From JBDNJM01 sp041687755 (GTDB lineage Bacteria; Planctomycetota; UBA1135; GCA-002686595), in the NCBI GenBank assembly GCA_041687755.1, contig JBDNJM010000069.1, positions 1 through 8,035 of the forward strand: a stretch of 8,035 nucleotides of DNA, in the 5' to 3' direction. The notes below the pieces were generated by a model. It searched no databases and was not told the origin of the DNA. It saw nothing but the letters and a program-made list of their open reading frames with translations. The position numbers and the translations under genes are program-made. The stretch's first letter is position 1, and every line of letters begins with the position of its first letter. Positions 1 through 5,400 of the stretch are shown here, piece after piece.

Positions 1-125
1 GAGCAGCGGGGTTTGCCGCGTGGGCGGGCAACGTCAACCACAAGCCCCTGGGGCTCGAAGTTCAGCCGGGCAATCGAGACTCCTTGGACGCAGATGAGGT
101 GGCGAAGTAGCGTGGTGGCGCGCAT
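1..125 (-). CDS. ISL3-family transposase, N-terminal fragment (runs off window edge)
   Basis: Reading leftwards from an ATG at 125-123, the minus strand stays open to the window edge and gives 41 residues beginning MRATTLLRHLI, continuing through LNFEPQGLVVDVARP and ending GKPRC. This matches my memory of ISL3-family (DDE) transposase N-termini: an MR-TTLL helix, then F-x-(x)2-L-V-(V/I)-D-V, then basic residues leading into the first Cys of a zinc-binding Cys cluster. Cys41 would be that first Cys. The catalytic DDE domain lies outside the window, so activity cannot be judged. A GGAG about 12 nt upstream could serve as the ribosome binding site. The neighbouring end structure at about 281 supports an insertion sequence. 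The family call rests on a short stretch and is fairly but not fully secure. Confidence 0.66.
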   Translation of the reverse strand, partial: MRATTLLRHLICVQGVSIARLNFEPQGLVVDVARPRGKPRC

Positions 126-281
126 GGCGGGGGCTCCGGGGGACGGATGTACAGACCCACATCCTGGCGTCCTTGCCGTCCGCAACCCAGCACGCCCACC
201 GGAACGGCTCCCCGGCCGCCTCATTCCGCTGCTACCTCACCGACTCGGCTCCAGGGCACCCACTAATGGGACAGGAGAGCC
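1..281 (-). mobile_element. End of an ISL3-like insertion sequence
   Basis: The element appears to enter from the left edge and to end at about 281. On the minus strand its outer end begins GGCTCTCC at 281-274, the kind of GG(C/G)TCTTC-like terminus known for ISL3 elements. Between this end and the transposase ATG at 125 are about 156 bp without a gene, a normal ISL3 leader length. A small dyad (CCCA at 259-262, TGGG at 267-270) lies within the terminus. The opposite end and any 8-bp target duplication are outside the window, so the exact boundary is inferred from the terminus motif and from where the disrupted neighbour stops making sense. Confidence 0.55.
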
Positions 282-508
282 ACCATAGCGATGTCAGCCT
301 CGTGCTCGAGGGCATTGGTCGCGGCCGTGGCCCTCAAGGCTTGTAGGCAGGGCCCGTCGACGTGGACCCCAGCTTTGGTGAAGTCAAAGCGGAAGGCACC
401 ATGGAATTCGGGGAGTAAGGGCGTCATCGCCGCACGGTAGTTTGAGTAGGACTCGTCATCGGTGACGTTAAGTCCGACAAGAATTTCGTGTCGCGTTGCG
501 TTAGACAT
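263..508 (-). pseudogene. DUF1330-like protein, 3' end truncated by the IS
   Basis: From the ATG at 508 the reading frame gives 81 residues. The first 45 or so (EILVGLNVTDDESYSNYRAAMTPLL, then GAFRFDF) are a clear match to the DUF1330 pattern of EILVGL-V-D---Y--YR-AM-PLL followed by GG-FRYDF. DUF1330 proteins are small (about 95-100 aa) ferredoxin-fold, dimeric alpha-beta-barrel-like proteins of unknown biochemical role. The expected second half (NRVF-I-FP followed by a DP-Y motif) is not recognisable here, and no alternative frame restores it. The stop codon (263-265) lies inside the presumed IS terminus, so the last six or so residues are IS-encoded. An earlier in-frame ATG at 571 would add 21 residues, but the family pattern starts at 508. 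No good ribosome binding site is visible. It lies 132 nt beyond the dehydrogenase stop on the same strand, so it may once have been the last gene of that operon. Confidence 0.6.
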
Positions 509-640
509 GGCGGGGGAGGGTTCGGAGTTGCGCAGGATTCGAAACATTGCGCCGCGCGGGTGACAGTGCACGAAACTGCGGCGGCCAGTCCTAGGTGGCT
601 GTTCTCAAGCCGCTTTCTAGCGCTGACCACCGCGTCGCGA

Positions 641-1414
641 TCAGCTCATCATTCCGCCGTCGGCACGAAGAGCGTGGCCGGTGACGTATGCAGCCTCGTC
701 CGAGGCGAGGAAGCGCACCAGGCTGGCGACCTCTTCGACCGATCCGGCTCGCTGCATCGGCACGTGTTGTGTGAACATCGAGTGGTCGGAGCCTGTCGCG
801 CGATCGAGCAGGGCCGTATCGATTGGGCCGGGTGCGATCGTGTTGACGCGGATGCCTGCGCCGGCGACTTCTTGCGCCACGGAGCGGCTGAGCCCCTCAA
901 CTGCGAACTTCGACGACGCGTAGGACGAGAACATCCCGAAGCCTTTAAGGCCCGCCACGGAGGTCGTGTTGATGATCACCCCGCCGCCGCGCTCGATCAG
1001 CGCCGGCACCTCGGCCTTCATGGAATTCCATACACCGAAGAAGTTGACGTCCATGACCTTGCGCAGGTTCTCCTCCGTCTCCTCTGTCAGGGGAAAGAGG
1101 CCTGCGCCTTCGATTCCCGCGTTGTTGAACGCGATGTCGAGACCGCCGAACTCGCGCACGGCTGCGGCGACGAGTGCATTGACTTGCGCCGAGTCGGTGA
1201 CGTCTGTCTTCAAGAAGATCGCGCGGCCATCCGCAGCTTCGATCTCTTGCACGAGCTTCGCGCCCTCGGCCTCGCGCCGCGCGCCAAGGACAACGGCTGC
1301 GCCGGCCCGGGAGAGAGCGATGGCAGCTGCACGCCCAATGCCGGAGGTGGCACCGGTGACGAGGGCGACTTTGCTAGCGAGGGTCTGTGATTCGGAATGG
1401 TTGCTCTGAGTCAT
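641..1414 (-). CDS. Classical short-chain dehydrogenase/reductase (SDR)
   Basis: A 257-aa soluble cytoplasmic oxidoreductase of full SDR length. Visible motifs in order: cofactor loop TGATSGIG (20-27); a basic pair Arg46-Arg47 at the end of the second strand, favouring NADP(H) over NAD; an Asp-Val at 71-72 (adenine contact); NNAG (97-100); catalytic Asn124; Ser152 in NTTSVAG; Tyr165 and Lys169 in YASSK; and the PG motif at 195-196. The tetrad is complete, so the enzyme should reduce a carbonyl or oxidise an alcohol. The substrate cannot be read from sequence; databases often label such proteins 'glucose 1-dehydrogenase' without good reason. It follows a tetR gene on the same strand with an 88-bp gap that contains a 24-bp palindrome ending 15 bp before the ATG, implying direct repression. 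The ribosome binding site is weak. Confidence 0.95.
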   Translation of the reverse strand: MTQSNHSESQTLASKVALVTGATSGIGRAAAIALSRAGAAVVLGARREAEGAKLVQEIEAADGRAIFLKTDVTDSAQVNALVAAAVREFGGLDIAFNNAGIEGAGLFPLTEETEENLRKVMDVNFFGVWNSMKAEVPALIERGGGVIINTTSVAGLKGFGMFSSYASSKFAVEGLSRSVAQEVAGAGIRVNTIAPGPIDTALLDRATGSDHSMFTQHVPMQRAGSVEEVASLVRFLASDEAAYVTGHALRADGGMMS

Positions 1415-1428
1415 ATCTGTCAGTGTTT

Positions 1429-1452
1429 AGTTTGGACCGAACGGTACAAACT
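1429..1452. promoter_or_regulatory. Putative TetR operator before the SDR gene
   Basis: A 24-bp imperfect palindrome centred between 1440 and 1441. Ten of its twelve symmetric pairs match: outer arms AGTTTG/CAAACT and inner arms ACCG/CGGT, with mismatches only at 1435/1446 and at the central A/A. It sits between the tetR stop and the SDR start, 15 bp upstream of the SDR ATG, where a bound repressor would block the promoter or early transcription. A related palindrome with the same spacing precedes the tetR gene (2127-2150), which greatly strengthens the operator reading. The binding protein is inferred, not shown. Confidence 0.72.
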
Positions 1453-1502
1453 GGGGTAGGGGGGAAGGCGAGCAGCACGAGGGCCGCTTGCCGTGAGGGA
1501 AA

Positions 1503-2084
1503 TCAGCGCTCGAGCAATCCGAGCGCCTGATCGGCTAGAGTTCGCAGCGCTGCTTTGGACGAGTTGGTGCGAGAGAAGACCCGCATGCCCATCACGATGG
1601 CGAGCATCGCCTTCGCCGTCGCGCCCGCGTCGACGCTGGTCGAGATTTTGCGCTGGGCCTGCGCCGCACGGATGAGGTCCGCGTACGACTGCTCGTGATG
1701 CTCGAACGCCCGGTTCACCGCTCGCTGAGCGGCGGTATCGCTGGGCGCGAGCTCGAGGGCGCAGTTCAGCAGCATGCACCCGCGGTGCCCGTTCGGGCCA
1801 ACGCACTCCTCGAAGATCGCGTTGATCAGGGTTCGCAGGGACTCCTTCGGTCCCTGCTCCTCCACCAGGCTCTCGAACTGGGCGAAGCGAGTCGACGCGT
1901 ACTGTTCTAGGGCGCGCTGGTAGGCCTCCCTCTTGCTCCCGTACGTGTCGTAGAAGCTGCCCTTCTGGATGCCCATCGCCTCCAGCAAGTCTCGCATGGA
2001 CGTCGCCTCATAACCGCGAGACCAAAAGGTCTCTCCGGCCTTATGCAGGGCGACGTCGACATCGAAGTTCTTCTTCCAGGGCAT
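1503..2084 (-). CDS. TetR/AcrR-family transcriptional regulator
   Basis: A 193-aa dimeric repressor of usual TetR length. The N-terminal DNA-binding domain spans about residues 8-56: the helix ALHKAGETFWSRGYEATSM, then a helix-turn-helix at about 29-48 (RDLLEAMGIQKGSFYDTYGS), then the KREAY start of helix 4. The ligand-binding domain contains RGCMLLNCALEL (102-112), a pattern seen in AcuR/NemR-like TetR proteins, where a Cys or pocket residues sense electrophiles or small organics. Cys94, Cys103 and Cys108 are present, but redox sensing is only a possibility. It lies immediately upstream of the SDR gene on the same strand, and related palindromes precede both genes. The likely role is a repressor of the SDR and of itself, released by the SDR substrate or a related molecule. 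Confidence 0.93.
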   Translation of the reverse strand: MPWKKNFDVDVALHKAGETFWSRGYEATSMRDLLEAMGIQKGSFYDTYGSKREAYQRALEQYASTRFAQFESLVEEQGPKESLRTLINAIFEECVGPNGHRGCMLLNCALELAPSDTAAQRAVNRAFEHHEQSYADLIRAAQAQRKISTSVDAGATAKAMLAIVMGMRVFSRTNSSKAALRTLADQALGLLER

Positions 2085-2126
2085 TGTTATTGGAGCCGCC
2101 TCTCGGCTGCGAGGCTTAACCTAGTC

Positions 2127-2150
2127 GGTCTGGACCGTGCGTTCAAGACT
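2127..2150. promoter_or_regulatory. Putative second TetR operator before tetR (autoregulation)
   Basis: A 24-bp imperfect palindrome, 42 bp upstream of the tetR ATG at 2084. Eight of twelve symmetric pairs match. Aligned without gaps to the site at 1429-1452, 16 of 24 bases agree, including the block TGGACCG and the symmetric CG pairs around the centre. Same length, same dyad geometry and matching sequence at both promoters point to one regulator acting at two sites, here on its own gene. This copy is the less symmetric, as expected for a weaker autoregulatory site. Confidence 0.6.
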
Positions 2151-2645
2151 GGTGCTGAAGAATCTTTACATGTCTGGCAATTGGCCACGGCATGGCGCTG
2201 GATCGACCGACGAACGGCCCGGAGGCCTGATCGCGCTGGCGTCGTTTGCGTACGCAGGCTCCTGCGGCGTTCTCGGAGATCGTTCCGCCCGGTTCGATGC
2301 GCGCGACCGCTCCGCGTGACGGATTCCAGGATCGGTCCGCGACCGGTACGGATGATCTCGAACTGAGTTTCGACAGCAACCCGTAGCCCGCTTAGGTTGG
2401 TCGAGTCTCGCTCTACCAAATGCGGGCTGCGCTCAACCCTTATGGTGCGCAGCCGCTCGCTTGGACTCGATACGGATGCGCTCGACGCGCGTCTGGTGTG
2501 GGGCGACATCGGCAAGGTCGACCCTGTCATGTCCTGTGGGGATTGAGACAGGGTCCGGTTCCGTGCCGTCCGTAGGTGTTGCTTCACCCCCTCCCTCTGG
2601 GTTGGCCGCAGGCCTCGGAGGGACGGAGGGTGCGCTGCGCCAGGT
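2151..2645. other. Intergenic stretch without a recognisable gene
   Basis: About 495 bp lie between the tetR promoter region and the end of the second tetR gene. Open frames exist on both strands (the longest at 2087-2587, minus), but their translations are rich in Arg, Ser and Thr in runs, lack any family pattern I know, and the longest would swallow the operator at 2127-2150. Codon use is unlike the neighbouring genes. It may be decayed coding DNA or simply spacer. No tRNA, repeat array or strong hairpin was seen apart from the candidate terminator near 2593-2622. Confidence 0.5.
2593..2622 (-). terminator. Candidate hairpin after the second tetR gene
   Basis: CCCTC (2593-2597) can pair with GAGGG (2618-2622), enclosing a second stem GGCC (2604-2607) with GGCC (2611-2614) around a GCA loop. 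It lies 23-53 bp beyond the stop codon of the leftward tetR gene (2646). The internal loop is uneven and no T-run follows on the minus strand, so intrinsic termination is uncertain. Confidence 0.28.
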
Positions 2646-3200
2646 CTAGCGCTGGTGGAGGGCGCTCGAAACCAGCCGCTCGACGGAGCCCTGGAGTGGA
2701 GCGTTCATGGCGTAGGACCCCACGGCCAGCAGGCCCTCGGCGATGACGAACAGATCCTCGGCCGCTTCGTCCGGTGCTGTGCATCCGTGGCGGGCCGCAA
2801 GGTCTCGGAGCCCGGAGCGGAAGCGCTGCTTGGCCTCGGTGGCACAACGGTGGATCGGGTGTGCGGGATCCGAGTACTCGCCGACGGCGAGCTGGAAGGC
2901 ACAGCCCGGGAAGCCGTCCTGAGCCGCCTTGCTGGCGAGGCTCTGGAACAGTTGGCGCACGGCCGCCTCAGGGTCCGCCTGGGCACGCTCCCAGGCGATC
3001 CTGAGCAGCTCCCGATTGCCGCACTCCACTTGCTCCAGGCAGGCGACGATCAGGTCGTCTTTCGATGGGAAGTGGCGGTACAGGGTGGTCTTGGCGACCC
3101 CCGACTCGGCCAGGACGCGGTCGATGCCCACGGCATGGAAGCCGTCGGCGTTGAACAGGCGTGAGGCGGTCTCCACCAGGTGTTGTCTTCGATCGCTCAT
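2646..3200 (-). CDS. TetR-family regulator, LmrA/YxaF-like
   Basis: A 184-aa regulator. The DNA-binding domain covers about residues 5-50: RQHLVETASRLFNADGFHAVGIDRVLAESGV, then AKTTLYRHFPSKDDL, the classic TetR recognition helix with the TLYRHF-SK signature. The C-terminal part has GFPGCAFQLAVGEYSDPAHPI (96-116), resembling the G-GC-F--A--E pattern of LmrA/YxaF-type regulators. It carries five Cys (54, 60, 100, 119, 140), which could allow redox sensing, though this is inference. It is divergent from the CMD/AhpD-like gene with 200 bp between the two starts, the usual arrangement for a local repressor and its target. It is not close in sequence to the TetR protein at 1503-2084. The ATG at 3200 lacks a clear ribosome binding site, but the alignment of the first helix to the family supports it. 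Confidence 0.93.
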   Translation of the reverse strand: MSDRRQHLVETASRLFNADGFHAVGIDRVLAESGVAKTTLYRHFPSKDDLIVACLEQVECGNRELLRIAWERAQADPEAAVRQLFQSLASKAAQDGFPGCAFQLAVGEYSDPAHPIHRCATEAKQRFRSGLRDLAARHGCTAPDEAAEDLFVIAEGLLAVGSYAMNAPLQGSVERLVSSALHQR

Positions 3201-3400
3201 GGTCGGGTGCGCGGGTCGTGGCGCACAGGAAGGTACTCCGCGTCCCTCTCCTGTGACCGCTCAGGGGTCCATTAGAGCATTGTTTGAGAAATTTTGCCCC
3301 CACCGGTCACGGACAGATCTGTATCGCGCACTCCATCCTATCGCGGCAGCAACGCCGCCAGACACTCCAACCAACGCCCTCTGGGCAGGACCGAACCACC
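3201..3400. promoter_or_regulatory. Divergent promoter region, tetR / CMD-like gene
   Basis: This 200-bp gap separates two outward-facing starts and should hold both promoters. An AT-richer patch at about 3268-3296 is the likeliest promoter core, although no convincing -35/-10 pair can be named. Possible operator elements are a perfect 10-bp palindrome ACAGATCTGT at 3313-3322, and an inverted pair GTGACCG (3253-3259) and CGGTCAC (3304-3310) flanking the AT-rich patch. A purine-rich AGGA at 3387-3390 lies 10 nt before the ATG at 3401 and can act as its ribosome binding site. Confidence 0.4.
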
Positions 3401-3946
3401 ATGAGCCGTATTGAATCCCTTTCTGATGATGCCGCCCCCGCCGCCGCCCGCCCCCTGCTGGAGGGCGTGGCCAAGAAGCTCGGCAAGGCACCGAACTTGT
3501 TCCGCACCTTGGCCCACTCGCCGGCTGGACTCGGCGGGTACTTGGGCCTCTCTGAGACCCTCTCCGGTGGGCTCTTGGACGCCCAAGACCGCGAGCGAGT
3601 GGCTCTGATCACCGCCCAGGAGAACACCTGCGATTACTGCCTCGCGGCGCACACCGCGATCGGCAAGGGGGCCGGGTTGGACAACGAAGAGATCCTTGCG
3701 GCTCGCTCGGGGCACTCTGCCGATTCGAAGGTCAACGCTCTGCTGGTGTTCACTGGAAAGGTCGTCCGGGACCGTGGACGCATCAGTGACGCCGACCTCG
3801 AGGCCTTCCGGAAGGCCGGCTACAGCGACGGCGATGCCATCGAAGTGATCGCGAACGTCGCGCTCAACACCTTCACCAACTACACCAACCATCTGGCGGA
3901 GACCGAGGTGGACTTCCCGGCGGTGCCGGAGCTCGCCGCGCGCTGA
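3401..3946 (+). CDS. Carboxymuconolactone decarboxylase/AhpD-like family protein
   Basis: A 181-aa all-helical protein of the AhpD-like (CMD) superfamily. The diagnostic motif E-x2-C-x2-C-x3-H is intact: Glu74, Cys77, Cys80, His84 in ENTCDYCLAAH. In AhpD this motif forms a thiol-disulfide, peroxidase-type active site. The C-terminal NTFTNYTNHLAETEVDFP (156-172) is typical of the alkylhydroperoxidase-like subgroup often found beside a TetR regulator. The expected role is thiol-based reduction of peroxides or of another small electrophile in the cytoplasm; true gamma-carboxymuconolactone decarboxylase activity is unlikely given the CxxC. The frame is open back to 3284, but the ATG at 3401 has an AGGA ribosome binding site and begins the family-like N-terminus. 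Codons are strongly C-ending, unlike the genes to its right. Divergent from the tetR gene at 2646-3200, its probable repressor. Confidence 0.92.
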   Translation: MSRIESLSDDAAPAAARPLLEGVAKKLGKAPNLFRTLAHSPAGLGGYLGLSETLSGGLLDAQDRERVALITAQENTCDYCLAAHTAIGKGAGLDNEEILAARSGHSADSKVNALLVFTGKVVRDRGRISDADLEAFRKAGYSDGDAIEVIANVALNTFTNYTNHLAETEVDFPAVPELAAR

Positions 3947-3970
3947 CAGAATGCGCGACGCACAACGGGA

Positions 3971-4006
3971 GGGCTCGATCGCCCACTAGTTCGTCGGGTC
4001 GAGCCC
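3971..4006 (+). terminator. Candidate hairpin after the CMD-like gene
   Basis: GGGCTCGA (3971-3978) pairs perfectly with TCGAGCCC (3999-4006) across a 20-nt loop, starting 24 bp after the CMD-like stop codon. The position suits a transcript end, but no T-run follows, so it may be a weak or Rho-assisted terminator or only an RNA-stabilising stem. The rest of the 217-bp gap (3947-4163) shows no gene. Confidence 0.35.
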
Positions 4007-4163
4007 GCATCGGTCGCCGTTTGGTGCCCGGTGTGGGTTCCTCCCCGTGTCGCCTAGGTGCGATTGGTGGAGGGGCTATCGTTGGCGGGACATCGCGTGA
4101 TCAGAGCGATCGCCAGTTCCGCTTGGACAGCTGGGAGGTGGAGGGGCGACGATCCATATTCTA

Positions 4164-5357
4164 ATGACCAGTGATTCTGCACACCGAGCCGATCGGACCC
4201 TCCGCAAGCCCCAGGGCGTACAGCTGGCTATCTCGCAGGGCTCGGACGCTGGGCTTGTGGGCGCCGTTGCGGGGATTGTGAGTGAGCCCAGGTGTGAGCG
4301 CGCCGACTCGTTTGTGCTGCACGCGCCGCTCGAGCTCTGCGCGCGGTTCGGGTTGCTGCCGCATGTGGCGCCGGAGGCACGCGGGGCGGCTCGCGAGCGG
4401 ATCGCGGAGATCGCGGTGCGGTACGAGGCCTTTGGCCCGGGGGTCGGGGAGCTGCCGGCGGGGGCGTTGCCGGAGGATCCGGGGGCGGCGCTGATTCAGG
4501 CGATTGGCGAGGGGGATGCGGATCGGGCCGAGGCGGCGGCGTTTGCGCTCGGGTGGCGGTGCAGTCCGCGGGAGCTCGTCGGGGTGCTGGGGGAGGCGGT
4601 CGTCGAGCGGACGGCGGCGGCGGCGCATGCGCCGATCTTTTTGTATCTGCTGCCGCGGGTCGCTCCGCGGGGGGAGCTGCCGGGGAGGTTGTTGCGGCCG
4701 CTGGCTAGGGGCTTGGCGGCGGCGCCGGAGGCGCGGGTCAGCTGGTTCGATGACGTCGACTTGGACGGGGAGGCGGACGCGCTCGGGCTGGAGCGGGCGT
4801 TGGCCGGGACGCCCGCCTTGGAACTGGAGGGGGACGGGTTCATTCATCCGACGCTGATGCAGGTCGAGGGCGCGGGGCTGGCGGCCGAGCGGCTTGGGGG
4901 CGTGGTTGGGCGGCCGACGGTCGAGGCTGGGCGGGCGATTTTGCGGACGGCCGCGCGGTCGATGCTGTTGGAGTCGACGGAGCACTCGAAGTACGGATGG
5001 ACGCATGCGCTGACGCTGCCGCAGGCGCTGTTGGGCATTGCGCGCTCGATGCAGCGGCCGGGGCGGGCGCTTGCGATGGCGGCGACGCACGTGCTTACCT
5101 TCCGGGCGACTCGGGGCAGCGGGGCGCTGGATCCGGTGGCGGTCGCGGGGCTTGAGGATTCGGTCGGCGAGTTCGCCGTGGGGGAATATTCCGTCGAGCG
5201 GGCGACGCGCTTGGCGAGCGCGGCCGCGGTGCACGAGGATGCGCACGTGGCGAAGTACGCGTTGGCGTGTCTGGACGCCTCGGCCGGAGACCGGGCGGCT
5301 CGGGGGCTGTACTTGGCCGCGGGGGAGCGGCTGTTGGAGGCTTGGGGCGTGGTCTGA
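4164..5357 (+). CDS. Conserved-looking His-rich helical protein of unknown function
   Basis: A 397-aa protein without signal peptide or membrane segment; Ala, Leu, Gly and Arg rich and predicted mainly helical by eye. I cannot assign it to a named enzyme. Notable are spaced His residues within motif-like stretches: SFVLHAPLELCARFGLLPH (49-67), AHAPIFLYLLPR (154-165), GFIHPTLMQ (225-233), EHSKYGWTHALTLPQAL (273-289), THVLTFRAT (308-316) and HEDAHVAKYALACLD (357-371). Nine such His residues, several paired with Glu or Asp, suggest a metal or cofactor site. The overall pattern slightly recalls the questin-oxidase-like DUF4243 group, at low confidence. The ATG at 4164 is preceded by a G-rich stretch 18-33 nt upstream, rather far for a ribosome binding site; GTG at 4257 is an alternative start. 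Codons are G-ending. The kinase gene begins 43 bp downstream on the same strand, so co-transcription and a regulatory link are likely but unproven. Confidence 0.8.
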   Translation: MTSDSAHRADRTLRKPQGVQLAISQGSDAGLVGAVAGIVSEPRCERADSFVLHAPLELCARFGLLPHVAPEARGAARERIAEIAVRYEAFGPGVGELPAGALPEDPGAALIQAIGEGDADRAEAAAFALGWRCSPRELVGVLGEAVVERTAAAAHAPIFLYLLPRVAPRGELPGRLLRPLARGLAAAPEARVSWFDDVDLDGEADALGLERALAGTPALELEGDGFIHPTLMQVEGAGLAAERLGGVVGRPTVEAGRAILRTAARSMLLESTEHSKYGWTHALTLPQALLGIARSMQRPGRALAMAATHVLTFRATRGSGALDPVAVAGLEDSVGEFAVGEYSVERATRLASAAAVHEDAHVAKYALACLDASAGDRAARGLYLAAGERLLEAWGVV

Positions 5358-5400
5358 GAGCGGGCGTCGTGTGAGGGTGGGCTTGCGCTACCATCCGGCG

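Noticed and set aside
13..288. 91-aa plus-strand open frame at the left edge
   Set aside because: It lies opposite the ISL3 transposase start and IS terminus and has no protein-like pattern.
488..1390. 300-aa plus-strand open frame opposite the SDR gene
   Set aside because: Antisense shadow; all SDR motifs are on the minus strand in correct order and spacing.
2087..2587. 166-aa minus-strand open frame between the two tetR genes
   Set aside because: No recognisable family, Arg/Ser/Thr-rich composition, no ribosome binding site, and it runs across the putative operator upstream of tetR.
3385..3400. GGACCGAAC resembling half of the tetR-SDR operator before the CMD-like start
   Set aside because: Only one half-site matches and there is no dyad partner at the right spacing; it overlaps the ribosome binding site region and is probably chance.
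4161..5246. 361-aa open frame on the minus strand opposite the His-rich protein gene
   Set aside because: Translation is mostly Arg, Pro and Gln in low-complexity runs, as expected for the antisense of a G-ending high-GC gene; no family pattern.
5038..5400. 121-residue N-terminal extension of the kinase frame
   Set aside because: It overlaps the end of the upstream gene, is Arg/Trp/Gly-rich, and kinase proteins of this type start shortly before the RLG-YE motif, so ATG 5401 is preferred.
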